64,000 bases of DNA from Ignavibacteriota bacterium (GCA_013285425.1 CP053447.1:3168001-3232000); one strand, 5' to 3'; shown: positions 48,944-59,280, counted from the stretch's first letter. A program made the numbers and translations. The notes: generated from the sequence alone by a model not told the origin.

Positions 48944-49766
48944 ATGAAAGTAGATGAGATTAGTGTGTTGCGGGAAGTCCTCACTTTAAGAAATTACGCC
49001 CCGCAAACTATTACAACCTATATTAAAGCTGTAGAACAATTCTGTAACTATTCCGAGTCAACAATCCCCGGTCAGGATTCATTATACAAATATGCTGTTT
49101 ACCTTAATAGCAAAAACATTTCTTTCAGCCATATTAAAAACTCAATTATGGCGGTTAAGCTTTATTCTGAAATCGTCTTTAATAAAAAATTAAACAGTGA
49201 ATTTTTAAAGGGTTACAGAAAAGTAAGAAAGCTTCCTGATGTGTTAAGCATAGAAGAGATACAAAAACTAATCGGCTCTATTGAAAATCTTAAACATAAA
49301 ACTATAATCTCGCTTATTTATTCCTGCGGCTTGCGTATAAGCGAATGTGTTCACATTAAAGTTAAGGACATCGATTCCAATCGGATGCTTTTAAAAATTA
49401 ACCAATCAAAAGGAAATAAAGACCGCTATGTGCCGCTTTCAAATAAAATGCTTTTTGTTGTTAAGAGAATATTATAAGGAGTATAAACCAAAAGATTTTT
49501 TGTTTGAAGGGCAGTTTGAAAATTTCTATTCTGCCCGCAGCATTCAGGCAATTCTTAAAAGTGCATTGAGTAAATGTAAAATTAAAAAAATATAACCGTT
49601 CACTCGTTAAGACATTCTTATGCAACTCATCTTCTTGAACAGGGCACGGACATCTCTTTGATACAGAAAATTTTTAGGACATAAGGATATTAAAACAACA
49701 TTGCTCTACACACAGATAAGTCAATCTCAATTATCTAAAATTAAAAATCCTTTTGATGATTTATAA
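48944..49766 (+). pseudogene. XerC/D-like tyrosine recombinase, three frameshifts
   Basis: The ATG at 48944 (MKVDEISVLREVL) follows GGAG. A SAM-like core-binding domain (TLRNYAPQTITTYIKAVEQF) is followed by the catalytic domain with GLRISE (Arg), KGNKDR (Lys), [12 protein letters not shown] (His, Arg), LGHKDIKTT (His) and LLYTQIS (Tyr). Breaks are one extra T at 49452-49456, one missing A at 49584-49590 and one extra T at 49671-49675. All catalytic residues are present after repair. The region before HSLRH lacks the long insertion of classical integron integrases, so it is XerC/D-like, not a standard IntI. It is divergent from the cassettes. Confidence 0.8.
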
Positions 49767-50021
49767 AATTCCTTCTGCGCTTCTTAACAGATACTATTAG
49801 TGTTTTTTGATCCAGCCTGAATTTTTTTAAAACAAAGCTTTACTATAACTACAAATGAATTGATGAAATCGCTTTATTATATTCATTATCAAACCAATTT
49901 CTTTTCCTGAGCTATATCGAAAGGGAAAAGAGACGAGAAGCTGTTGGCTGTCTTTGCTTTGATTTTACTAATTAATTTTAATCGATCGTTCAGAAGTCGA
50001 AGTCAGTTGATGATAAAATAA

Positions 50022-51691
50022 TTATGAGCTAGCCAACAAATCAAAATACTCATCATCTTCATTTTTCCCTCCATAACCTTTGCCAACAGTTTTATGAGAT
50101 TCCACAAACTCAATTCGTTCAATCCACTTTACCATTTTATAACCTAACTGATTTTCAACGCGCAGCCTTAACGGAGCGCCATAAACTTCAGTAAGCGGTT
50201 CATAATTCATTTCCCACGCAAGTATTGATGCCGGCTTCAGGCAATTGTCAAGAGTATGAGTATCATAATAAACACCTCCGTATAATCCTTCTCCGAATGA
50301 GTAAAACACAACTGTAGTAACAGATGGGTGTGGTTTAACCAGATCAACGATTGCTCTTATCGGCAAACCGCCCCATTCAGCTACGCCCGTCCAACCCTGA
50401 ATGCAGTGATGCATAGTAATATTCTGTTCTTTACCAAGCTTCATCAATTCATCAAGAGAAAGTTCAACCGGATTTTCTACTAATCCGCCAATCTTAAGTT
50501 TGTAATCTTTAAATTTATTCTTTGCCAGCTCTTTCCATGTTTCAGAAGTTGGAAGCTTTCCGTTGGGCCAAAAAAATGGAGAGATATCTTCCTTCTTATA
50601 GTAAGGCGATGGTTTAAGTTTGTCGATTGTGTTTTGCCATAAATTACCGTTGATAAAAGCATCTGTCTTTTGTACCCAGCGAGGTCTGTTCCAGGAAACC
50701 CAATGAGCATATACTGAAAAAGCAATTGTAAATAAGATGATGCCGATTACAATGTAAAGTCCGGTTGTATTTGATGGATTATCAGTTCCAAGCGTAATGT
50801 GATTCATATTTCTGACAACACCGGTTATAATCACCATTGTAACGTGTATGACAAAAAAGAAAGTGTAAGACAGCATCACTAAAAAATGTACTGACCTTGC
50901 CCCTTGTCTGTTACCGAATAATTTAGGCAGCCAGTGAAACCGGTTTTCAATAGCGGGCGACATCGACATTCCGCTAAGCATCGCGAGCGGTGCCAAAATA
51001 AAAATCACAGCAAAATATGAAAGCTGCTGCAGAGCATTGTAATGATAAAATCCATTTGGTTCTATCGGCATATTGAATGTTGCATAATGCACAAATACAT
51101 TCCATGCATCTGGTATAATTTGCCATGAAGTCGGGATGATTCTTAACCATTGATCGGTAAGGAATAACAGCACAACAAAAACAATTCCGTTCAATACAAA
51201 AAACGGCACGTGAATAAAATGCCAGCCTCGGGCAATACCAACAGTGTGGCGATATCCGGGTAAACCGAAAACTGGATTTATATACCGTGCATCATCTTTA
51301 GCAGTCCACAATTTGTCTTTGGGTACTTTTACCGGAGTAAACTTCAACCATTCAGAATCGGGTTCGCATCCTTCGTTAAAATATAGTCTTGGGTGATCGT
51401 ATAATATCGAAAGTCCGGCTCTAACCAGTATTACCAAAAAGAAGAAGTTTATCCAATGACAAAGTATCAGCCAAAATGGAAAACCTTTTACGCTTGCTTC
51501 GGCAGTATTTAATAGTGCCAGTGATGGATCTTCGGGTAATCCAAAAATAAATATTGTATCCAAGCAGCACCAACCGTCGCTAAAAAAACAATACCAAGAA
51601 TAACAAAGACAAATGGCTTTAACCGGATAAATAATCTTCTGTCTTTTGGATAGTGAACTAATTTTTCGCTTTCATCAAAGTGTGTAAACAT
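50022..51691 (-). pseudogene. Cytochrome b561-sulfite-oxidase-type molybdopterin fusion, one frameshift
   Basis: The frame from 51691 (MFTHFDESEKLVHYPKDRRL, one membrane helix) shifts by one base near 51560 into DTIFIFGLPEDPS... and is then open to 50022. The middle has four or more helices with heme-type His (ILCHWINFFF, ARGWHFIHVPFF, HFLVMLSYTFFFVIHV). The C-terminus is a molybdopterin oxidoreductase domain with MHHCIQGWTGVAEWGG (the Mo-ligand Cys) and YEPLTEVYGAPLRLRVENQLGYKMVKW. It would move electrons between the quinone pool and an oxyanion or thioether substrate. It is not a cassette. Confidence 0.8.
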
Positions 51692-51770
51692 AATAATCAT
51701 TAAAGTTTAATACGTGAAATCTTGAATTTCTGATTTTGACAATGCTCCGTTTCCGGTCCATTGTATATTT

Positions 51771-52513
51771 TTATTTCTTATCAAGGAACCTTTCAATAAT
51801 TGTTACAATAAGGTCGCTTTCTTTAAAGTCTGGTTTTATAGTTGTTATTTCTCCGATATATTCTCCGTGTTCACCCGGAATTATTGCTAATTCGGAGTTA
51901 TCAATTAGTCTGTGCATCTCAATTGCGTGCTCTGGTGTAATAATATCTTTATCGGCAATAATAATTAATGCGGGTGTTTTAATTGATTTAATTTGTTCAT
52001 CTGAAATGTCTTTAAAATTAATCATTCTCTTAGCATCTTTATCGTGCATTAACTGCAAACCATTTGTATCTGCCGCAGCTTCTTTATATCCGGCTTTAAG
52101 CAGTGCGGGCATGTTTTCTAAACGGGCGTTTTCCATAAAACCCCAAAACCAATCAGGAACTCCGTTTCTTTTGGCAAGTGCAGAACCTAAAATTATTTTG
52201 TTAACTATTTCGTGATGACGAATGGCTATTTGCAGAGTTGTTGTTCCTCCATTACTAAAACCAAAAAAGTCCGCTTTGCCAATGTTTTAAATTTTTTAAG
52301 AAGCTCTGCAACATCATCTGCATCCTGCTCAAAAGTCAGGTCAGTATTTCGGCTATTCGTCCGTCCGTGTGCTTCTAATTCAACAGCAATTACTTTTCTG
52401 TTTCTTGCAAGCAATGGAATGATTTTTCCAAAATTTGTCTGAATAGTCGAACCCCCGCCGTGTATTAGAACAAGAGGCTTGCCTTGTCCGTAAATCTCAT
52501 AATACATTTTCAA
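51771..52513 (-). pseudogene. Alpha/beta hydrolase, single-base deletion
   Basis: The start is 52513 (MKMYYEIYGQGKPLVLIHGGGST). Near 52290 one A is missing in an A run (KKFKT/LAK should read KFKNIGKADFFGFSNGGTTT). After repair the nucleophile elbow is GFSNGG, the acid lies in ALIIIADKDIITP and the His in IIPGEHGEYIG. These are the Ser-Asp-His triad of small serine hydrolases or haloperoxidases. A frameshift in a homopolymer may be an assembly error. Confidence 0.8.
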
Positions 52514-52744
52514 TCCGTTTACATCGGAATAACCGTAATTAAAAAGTCACACTATCGCTTGTTATTGGTGCCACACTATTCTCTGATTTTAATATTTTAC
52601 CGCTGCACGAAGTCAGTAAAAAATTGTCAATACAAAATAGATAATTCCTGATTTCATATCCTGTTATTTTTTGCTGATTGTGTTGTTCGTTACAATTGAC
52701 CAATAAAGAGCTGGCGGCTTGAAGCTGATAGAAATTTTTTATGA

Positions 52745-52825
52745 TGATGACACGCAGAGAATCCAAGATCAAGTTTACAAAGAATGCTCAATCGAAGCTG
52801 CTTCTCTGTTATATTGTTAAACTAC
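52745..52825. repeat. attC-like relic outside the array
   Basis: 'gaatgctcaatcgaagctgcttc' followed by TACCTGTTATGAAGCCGG resembles the right arm words of the composite elements ('attcaatcgaagctgttcagc', TACCTTGTTA). A left arm was not found. The segment lies between the hydrolase and the VOC lipoprotein. Confidence 0.4.
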
Positions 52826-52873
52826 CTGTTATGAAGCCGGCTTTAGCTGCCGGGATATCTGGCAATACATTTA

Positions 52874-53410
52874 TCATTTAGTAGTCTTTCCGCCCATTGC
52901 AGTAAAGACGCTGTCAATTGGCTGCCACAATTCAATTTTATTTCCTTCATCATCCATAATATGAACAAACTTTCCGTAATCATAAGTTTCAATACTATCC
53001 AGAACTTTAACTCCGTTTTCTTTTAACTTTACAATAAGTGCTTCGATATTCTGAACCCGATAGTTTATCATGAAATCTTTTTTTGAAGGTTCAAAATATT
53101 TATCGCCTTTTTTAAACGGACTCCATTGCAGATAATTAATCTCATTCGGTCGATTTGCATTTCTGAATTCAAAACTTGAACCCCATTGGTTTACTTCCAG
53201 CCCTAAATTTTTCGAATACCATTCTTTTGCTTTTTCAGGATTTTCTGAGAAGAAGAAAATTCCGCCAATTCCTGTTACTTTTGGTGTAGTATCGTTAACT
53301 GAAATTGTGGTGTCAGATTTTTGTTTTTTCATAACTTTTAAATTATTGTTTTTTGAAGTGCAGCCGATTACTGATAAAATAATTACTGCCGGTATTAATA
53401 ACTTGTTCAT
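52874..53410 (-). CDS. VOC (glyoxalase-fold) lipoprotein
   Basis: The protein has 178 residues. IPAVIILSVIGCTSKNN is a lipoprotein signal with Cys. The glyoxalase/bleomycin-resistance fold follows: IGGIFFFSENPEKAKEWYSKNLGLEV...FEFRN and VQNIEALIVKLKENGVKVLDSIETYDYGKFVHIMDDEGNKIELWQP (end strand ...GNKIELWQP). A lipid-anchored VOC protein is less common than cytoplasmic ones. Substrate unknown. Confidence 0.8.
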   Translation of the reverse strand: MNKLLIPAVIILSVIGCTSKNNNLKVMKKQKSDTTISVNDTTPKVTGIGGIFFFSENPEKAKEWYSKNLGLEVNQWGSSFEFRNANRPNEINYLQWSPFKKGDKYFEPSKKDFMINYRVQNIEALIVKLKENGVKVLDSIETYDYGKFVHIMDDEGNKIELWQPIDSVFTAMGGKTTK

Positions 53411-53446
53411 ATCTTTTTGTAGTTAATATTATTTATTGTATTTGTC

Positions 53447-54004
53447 CTAAACTTTTACAAACCCCCTAAAACCTCTTGCTGCGTAATAAGAATCAGCTCC
53501 GTTGTGGTAACAAAAAACTCTCCCGAATCTGAAATCGCCAAAAATTGCTCCGCCAAGTTCTCTGATTTTATCGGGTGTTTTAAGCCAGCTTGATGTTTTT
53601 GTATCAAAGCTCTCCAGCGACTGCAGATAACCGTATTGTTCTTCATTCAAAATTTCTATCTTCATTTTCGAAGCCATATTAACAGCGCTATCCTCTGGTT
53701 TGTGTTTTTTTCTGGATTCCAATGCCTGGTGATCGTAGCAAAGGCTTCTTCTGCCTGTTGGACTTTCGGCTGAACAATCACAAAAAATAAACGCCTTTTC
53801 ATCCTTATCAAATCCGATTACGTCTGGTTCACCTCCGCTAATTTCCATTTCATTCAGCGACCATAGTTTATCCGGCTGATTAATTAAACGGACTTCAACA
53901 TCATTCCAGTTTGTTCCTTTGTGTCTATGCTGGTTTTCCTCAAAGCGCTGTTTCAGAACTTTAATTAAACTTTTCTTTTCGTTTTCAGAAAATTTTTTCA
54001 TCAT
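53447..54004 (-). CDS. DUF4256 family protein
   Basis: The protein has 185 residues. RRSLCYDHQALESRKKHKP, EEQYGYLQSLESFDTKTSSWL and VFCYHNGADSYYAARGFRG are conserved in DUF4256. The function is unknown. It lies between two VOC genes on the same strand, with short gaps. Confidence 0.85.
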   Translation of the reverse strand: MMKKFSENEKKSLIKVLKQRFEENQHRHKGTNWNDVEVRLINQPDKLWSLNEMEISGGEPDVIGFDKDEKAFIFCDCSAESPTGRRSLCYDHQALESRKKHKPEDSAVNMASKMKIEILNEEQYGYLQSLESFDTKTSSWLKTPDKIRELGGAIFGDFRFGRVFCYHNGADSYYAARGFRGFVKV

Positions 54005-54088
54005 TATTCTTACTTTGTTTATATCCTGATTTAAAGCCTTGCATATCGGGGGTTGAATATCTGCGATTCGTTGTTCGCCGGATTAAAC

Positions 54089-54526
54089 TTATCCTTTGTT
54101 TTTAGGATCAAAGTCCACCATCCACTCAATACCAAATTTATCTCTGAACATTCCAAAATATGAACCCCAGGGACTGTCTCCAATCGGTGCTTCAATTTGT
54201 CCGCCGGCAGATAGTCCGTTAAAAATTTTATCTGCTTCTTCTTTGCTTTCAGCACGAATCGAAATCTTGCTTCTGTTTTCGTTTTCATTTACCCGACCCA
54301 TACTAACCGGAACATCGTTAGCCATTAACAAATTATTTTTACCGATAGGCAAGGCAATGTGCATTATTTTGTCTGCTTCAGCCTCGGTCCATCTGTTGTT
54401 TGGATCTTTGGGTAAATCTTTAAATCGAACTATTGCGGCATACTCTCCGCCAAAAACTGATCTGTAAAAATTAAATGCTTCTTCGGTATTCCCGTTGAAC
54501 ATTATGTAAGGATTTATTTGTGCCAT
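54089..54526 (-). CDS. PhnB-type VOC family protein
   Basis: The protein has 145 residues. NPYIMFNGNTEEAFNFYRSVFGGEY is the PhnB/YjdN start, and PWGSYFGMFRDKFGIEWMVDF the closing strand. The proteins are small-molecule-binding glyoxalase-fold dimers of uncertain function. A second minus-strand frame at 54031-54288 is only a shadow. Confidence 0.85.
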   Translation of the reverse strand: MAQINPYIMFNGNTEEAFNFYRSVFGGEYAAIVRFKDLPKDPNNRWTEAEADKIMHIALPIGKNNLLMANDVPVSMGRVNENENRSKISIRAESKEEADKIFNGLSAGGQIEAPIGDSPWGSYFGMFRDKFGIEWMVDFDPKNKG

Positions 54527-54604
54527 AATTAATGCCTCAAAATTAATTAAACATTGTTGAAGTTGAATTCTTGTCCTGTATGCTCGGTTATTAACTTAAT
54601 AAAA

Positions 54605-54820
54605 CTATTTGTTTTTTCCATTAGAATAATTTATGGTCTGAAGTTTATCGCCAATCTTACGGTGAGAAAAATTTTTTCTTGTTTGTTCTATCATCCATGA
54701 ATCCCGACTTACATTTAAAATTGTATCAGCTACTATGTGGAACATCTGTTTCATATAGGCGTGTTTTGGAAAACTTAAAATATAGAATGCTTTTTGATCT
54801 GTGCTTTTACATTCAATCAA
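54605..54820 (-). CDS. Fragment or small hypothetical protein
   Basis: MIECKSTDQKAFYILSFPKHAYMKQMF...SWMIEQTRKNFSHRKIGDKL forms a 71-residue frame. The same frame continues upstream without an ATG (LFTPNPDSSKVIL) to the stop of the DHFR-like gene, which suggests a gene truncated at its 5' end. No family was recognised. Confidence 0.35.
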   Translation of the reverse strand: MIECKSTDQKAFYILSFPKHAYMKQMFHIVADTILNVSRDSWMIEQTRKNFSHRKIGDKLQTINYSNGKNK

Positions 54821-54879
54821 AATTACTTTTGAAGAATCGGGGTTGGGGGTAAAAAGTTTTTTATTGTAATTGTAATTAT

Positions 54880-55413
54880 TTAGTTATCTGCACGTTTATA
54901 GTGGAGTTGAGCTAGTCCTTTTTCAAATTTCTTTACTGAAACCAATTCTAATGTTTGTTCGGGTCGTCCATCTTTGAAAAGTTTTATACCGCTGCCAACC
55001 AAAACCGGAATAATTGAAATAATAAATTCGTCGATTAAATTTTCCTTTAAAAGCTCGTGCACTATTTCGGCACCGCCGTCTATGAAAATATTTTTCCCGG
55101 ACTCAGATTTAAGTTTTGAAATAAGCTCCTTCAGACTTCCTGAATAAAAATTTACCTTACCGATACTGGGTTTTGCATTGCGGGTTATTATAAAAGTATT
55201 TTTGTCCGCGTGAGGAAATACCGGAACTTGCTTCATTACCCAATTATAGGTTTTTCTGCCAAGAATTACTGTATCAACCGAATTAATAAAAACAGAATAT
55301 CCATAATCCTCGTCATCTTTCTGAACGATTGATAAAAAACTCAGGTCGTCATTTGGTTTTGCAATGTAACCATCCAAACTCGCTGCGATGTATAATATTA
55401 CTTTTCTATCCAT
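54880..55413 (-). CDS. Dihydrofolate reductase family (RibD-C/YwjB-like) protein
   Basis: The protein has 177 residues. RKVILYIAASLDGYIAKPND is the NADPH-binding start, and VDTVILGRKTYNWV and IFIDGGAEIVHELLKENLIDEFIISIIPVLVGSGIKLF (split: 'FIDGGAEIVHELL', 'IIPVLVGSGIKLF') are the YwjB/YyaP signatures. It is likely an NADPH-dependent reductase of unknown substrate. It is distinct from the longer RibD-C proteins at 12.1 and 18.3 kb. Confidence 0.85.
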   Translation of the reverse strand: MDRKVILYIAASLDGYIAKPNDDLSFLSIVQKDDEDYGYSVFINSVDTVILGRKTYNWVMKQVPVFPHADKNTFIITRNAKPSIGKVNFYSGSLKELISKLKSESGKNIFIDGGAEIVHELLKENLIDEFIISIIPVLVGSGIKLFKDGRPEQTLELVSVKKFEKGLAQLHYKRADN

Positions 55414-55504
55414 AATAGATTTTGTTTAGTTGTTAAGCTGTGTGGTATTACTTTCTTAGTGCTTTCGTTAAAGATTATATTACTTCTAAAGTTGAGATTC
55501 CTGG

Positions 55505-55592
55505 TTTTGCAATCCAATAGAAACATAACGATTAATGCTTGCACAAATACTCAACCTAAGCTGTTCAGCAGCCATTAAGCCAATGCCGAAGC
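55505..55592. repeat. attC-like relic outside the array
   Basis: ACATAACGATTAATGCTTGCACAAATAC at left and CAGCAGCCATTAAGCCAATGCC at right share the words 'gcttgcacaaat' and 'aagctgttcagc' with array sites. ATTAATG...CATTAA pairing is possible. No GTTA boundary is preserved. Confidence 0.4.
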
Positions 55593-55597
55593 TGTGT

Positions 55598-56041
55598 TTA
55601 TAATTTTTTCTTCAGATAAACCATATTAATAAGCTGTATTCCCTCTTCAAACATAGGGTGGTCATAATTATCTGTAAAAAAATTTTTGATATAATGAGAT
55701 TTTTCAAATCCGCAGCTTTCATAAAATGATAGTATTGTCGGAGTTTCACCTGTTCCAACCAGCATTGTTTTATATTTGTTTCTATAATAATCTGAAATAA
55801 ACTTTATCATAGCTTTGGCATATCCCTTCCCCTGATATTTTTTATATGTTGCTATGTTTTTCAATTCGCAGGTTTCTTGATCAATAGCTGCTACAACACA
55901 GACAGTCTTCAAATCATCATCGAACAGAGCAAACATATCTCCGTTTTCCAAATACCTGTCAATCATATCCTCTTGCTCGTCTGCTAATAGCAGTAAATCA
56001 AGATACTGTTTTTTGTTATTAATAATTTTTTCTATTCTCAT
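55598..56041 (-). CDS. GNAT family N-acetyltransferase
   Basis: The protein has 147 residues. [28 protein letters not shown] is the acetyl-CoA loop (Q-G-K-G-Y-A), and [20 protein letters not shown] the C-terminal strand and helix. The gene follows an attC-like relic and may be a former cassette. Substrate unknown. Confidence 0.85.
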   Translation of the reverse strand: MRIEKIINNKKQYLDLLLLADEQEDMIDRYLENGDMFALFDDDLKTVCVVAAIDQETCELKNIATYKKYQGKGYAKAMIKFISDYYRNKYKTMLVGTGETPTILSFYESCGFEKSHYIKNFFTDNYDHPMFEEGIQLINMVYLKKKL

Positions 56042-56573
56042 TGTTTTTTTGGTTATGCTGTTTGAAAAGAGTTTCTGCCGACACAGTTGCTTTTCCCAAT
56101 ATTTATTAGTAATGCGTATGCTTTAATTTAATTATCATTCTGGTTTATAATAATCTTAATTTTTAAGCTGTTGGGTTTTAAAATATGAAATGATCGGAAC
56201 TAATTGAAAAAAAAGTAATAAGCTGCATCTGAATAATATACGCTCCTACATAAAAACTATTTCTTCATTTATTAATTCTCTTCTTGGTCTTTTTAATAAT
56301 AACCAATGTTAAGAATAGCATTGTGAGCAAAAGGATTGCGCTCAAAACCACAGATATTTTAAAGATCGCTAAAAGCTTATTTAATTAACTCCTCATTAGT
56401 ATTTTCTGTAATCATAGCAGTGCTATTTGTTAAGATGAGGTAAAGTACTCCGGGTTAAAATTATTATAAGAGTTTAACCGGATGAAAAATTCTCATCTTC
56501 CTTATTATAAATTAAATTTGATTTTTTTTACGATAAGTAATTATTTTAGCACCTAATGATATAGTAATTACTA
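56042..56573. other. Intergenic gap, no gene recognised
   Basis: About 530 AT-rich bases lie between the GNAT gene (minus) and the Lon-like gene (plus), both transcribed away from it. Promoters of both must lie here. No repeat, RNA or coding frame could be supported. Confidence 0.5.
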
Positions 56574-58685
56574 ATGAACATTCTATACCTTGAGCAGGAG
56601 AGAGTATTATTAAAAGAAAAACTTAATACAGGTTTTTCCAATCAAGCCAAACTTCTTTTCATTTATGATTTCTTTGAGAAAATCCTAGCAACACAAAACC
56701 AAAACTTAGTCGGATCTTACCTTCCAGAATTTTTATCAGATTACATTCATTGTCTCGCGTCGTGGACTGTTTGTGGAATGAAAGCAGAAGTTCATAAATT
56801 ACTAATTAAACAAGCAGAGAAAATTTTCGAGACTGGTTTTACTACGAGTCATATTGCATTTGAGGGAATTGTTAAAAGATTGAAAGATGATTTTGAAAAG
56901 CTGCAAAAGATTCTGAACGGTAAAAACTTAGAAACATTCGAACCCAAAGCATACTTCCCATTGCTTGAAGAAGAAGCAATTAAAGCAACCGGGATTACAA
57001 TCGGTGTAATTGAATCAGTAACTATTAAAATTAACAAAGCAAAAAATGAAACTAAGTTTATCATAGTTCCAAGTGAAAAGGAGATTGAAGAGAAAATAAC
57101 TGAGCAGATAAAACAATCCTGGCAGAATGCAATAAATATTTCAAAAAAATATGTTAGAAAGGTTCACCCATATCACGAGGTAATAATCAGCTTTGATAAT
57201 AAAGCCGGTTTCTGCAAGGGAAATTCTCTCGGCACTGCACTTACACTTTCATTTATAGAAGAAATACTAAAAACATACAATTCACCTGTTACAATAAAAG
57301 TTGGAGAAGGAATTGCATTCACAGGTGGAATGAATGAACAGGGGAAAATAAGCAACACATCTTTTGAAATAATAAAGCAAAAAGTCGAACTATTATTTTA
57401 TTCTGGGATGAATCTTTTTATAGTTCCGAAAGATGAAGAAGAATCAGCAAATGAAAAACTTGACGACCTGAAAAAAGAATTTCCTGAAAGAGATTTAAGG
57501 ATTATTGGAATTGAAGACATAAATGATCTTCTAAACAGAAGAAATATTATAGAAATAAAAAAGCAGCCGATTGCAGTAAGAACAGGAAAGTTTATAAAAA
57601 AGAATTGGGCTGCTGTTGCTGTTATTCTTTTTCTTTCAGCGATTATTTCCTTTTTTGTCATTAGAGACATTGATACTAATCCGGTTTCTTTTGTTGCTGA
57701 TGGAAGCAAGATATACATAAAAAATAAAAGCGGAAAGGTGCTTTGGGATAAGGACATTAATGTACCGAAATATTTAATAGGTCAACCAAATTTTTTAAAA
57801 TCAACAATATTGATTGTGGATATAAATTCTGATGGGGTGAATGAAGTAGTAACCGCCAGGGAAAGAATAAAAGATGAGCAAATATCTTCAGATCCAAATA
57901 TCAAGTGTTATGATTATTCCGGTAATATAATCTGGAAATATTCTTTTAAGGATGAAGTGGTCTCTGAGCTGGAAGAATTGAATACAGAATATAGTAGTTT
58001 ATTGTGCGATACATTTACAATTAATGGTGAAAAAAGCTTATTCCTGATATCAAACAATGGAAATTCTTTTTCTTCTGCTATTTCACGAATCAGTCTCTTA
58101 GATGGCAGGAGACAGCCGGGAACGTTCTGGGCTTCGGGTCATATAATGGGTGCATTTATTAAAGATATTGATTCTGATAGTAAACCGGAAATTGTGGGAT
58201 TCGGTTACGACAATGGATTTGAAGATATTGTCTTTTTTGTTTATGAAATTGATACGCTGACTAAAGTAAGACCGACAACAGAAAAATATCTCATCAGAAA
58301 TTATCCCATTGCTGATATGAAAGCATACATCAGGTTTCCTAAAACTGACTATGAAATATATCATCAGACCAGAACGCCCTCTCTGGTTACTGGCAGTTTT
58401 TCTGATGAAGAACAAAGCCGCAAGTACACATTTGGATTTGCAAAGAATAAGGACAATTCCGAACCAACAATTAGCTTCCGAATTGACTACAACTTTAAAG
58501 ATATTGATTTAGTAATTTTAAGCAGTTATAGAGTGCAAAGAGATACACTTGTTGCACGCGGTATTTTGAAACCGCCGTACACAGATACAAAAGAGTACTG
58601 CAATCTGATAAAAAGCAAACTACTGTTTTATAAAAATGGAAAATGGGTGAAGAGGGAAGAGTTGGATGTTACTTCCCAAAATTAA
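56574..58685 (+). CDS. Membrane Lon-type (S16) protease domain with FG-GAP-like propeller
   Basis: The protein has 703 residues. Residues 1-170 are mostly helical and unrecognised. Residues 185-335 match the Lon proteolytic fold: Ser in KGNSLGTALTLSF (about 217) and Lys in GGMNEQGKIS (about 259). One membrane helix follows (AAVAVILFLSAIISFFVI, about 345-362). The C-terminal half has calcium-type repeats VDINSDGVNEVVTA and KDIDSDSKPEIVGF as in FG-GAP propellers. The AAA+ unfoldase of Lon is absent. The protease would be cytoplasmic and the propeller outside. No close family is known to me. Confidence 0.75.
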   Translation: MNILYLEQERVLLKEKLNTGFSNQAKLLFIYDFFEKILATQNQNLVGSYLPEFLSDYIHCLASWTVCGMKAEVHKLLIKQAEKIFETGFTTSHIAFEGIVKRLKDDFEKLQKILNGKNLETFEPKAYFPLLEEEAIKATGITIGVIESVTIKINKAKNETKFIIVPSEKEIEEKITEQIKQSWQNAINISKKYVRKVHPYHEVIISFDNKAGFCKGNSLGTALTLSFIEEILKTYNSPVTIKVGEGIAFTGGMNEQGKISNTSFEIIKQKVELLFYSGMNLFIVPKDEEESANEKLDDLKKEFPERDLRIIGIEDINDLLNRRNIIEIKKQPIAVRTGKFIKKNWAAVAVILFLSAIISFFVIRDIDTNPVSFVADGSKIYIKNKSGKVLWDKDINVPKYLIGQPNFLKSTILIVDINSDGVNEVVTARERIKDEQISSDPNIKCYDYSGNIIWKYSFKDEVVSELEELNTEYSSLLCDTFTINGEKSLFLISNNGNSFSSAISRISLLDGRRQPGTFWASGHIMGAFIKDIDSDSKPEIVGFGYDNGFEDIVFFVYEIDTLTKVRPTTEKYLIRNYPIADMKAYIRFPKTDYEIYHQTRTPSLVTGSFSDEEQSRKYTFGFAKNKDNSEPTISFRIDYNFKDIDLVILSSYRVQRDTLVARGILKPPYTDTKEYCNLIKSKLLFYKNGKWVKREELDVTSQN

Positions 58686-58895
58686 AAAATCACTCCTTCT
58701 GAAAACCTCCCCCAACAAACACAAATTTTTCTTAAGTTTCTCTTTGGAATGAATAGCAGCCTTCAAAACTTCAATTATCTTCATTCAGCCAATTAACAGA
58801 TTGTTAAATGAGCTTCATTAGCAGTTTCATTTATCCTTTCCTGCAATAATTGATAATTGGTATTAGAAAAAGAATAAGTATTGATATGGTTGGGG

Positions 58896-59280
58896 TTTTC
58901 CTGAAGCGATCAATACTGTTTGCCATAGAACAGAAATACAGCTTTGTATCATTCACTTAATCAGGAATACTTTTAGATACATTGCAAGCAAAGATCAGAA
59001 GTTATTTATGAAAGAACTTCGATTAGTTTATTCAGCACCAACTGAAAAAGCTGCTCTTATTGCTCTTGACAGACTTGAAGAAAACTGGGGAAAGAAATAT
59101 TCTTTATCAATCAGAACCTGGAAACAGAACTGGCAGCATGCTGCTATGTTTTTCAAATACCTGATAAGATTAGAAGAATCATTTATACAAAATATTTTAA
59201 AGACGCGACTAACTTTAGAGACAACACATCCTCCTTTAATTATCGAATTATTTTACCCATTATTTCATTCTACAACTTAG
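58896..59280 (+). pseudogene. IS256-family transposase remnant
   Basis: In the same frame, GFPEAINTVCHRTEIQLCIIHLIRNTFRYIASKD leads into MKELRLVYSAPTEKAALIALDRLEENWGKKY and SIRTWKQNW. This is the C-terminal third of an IS256/Mutator transposase; the last part after FFKYLIRLEES is scrambled. The first two thirds and terminal repeats are missing. It separates the Lon-like gene from the FGE/caspase operon. Confidence 0.8.

Noticed and set aside
48944..49766. Calling the recombinase a classical integron integrase (intI)
   Set aside because: The region between GLRISE and HSLRH is short and shows no IntI-specific insertion, so only XerC/D-like is supported.
58896..59280. Complete IS256 insertion sequence
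   Set aside because: Only the C-terminal third of the transposase is present and no terminal inverted repeats were seen.
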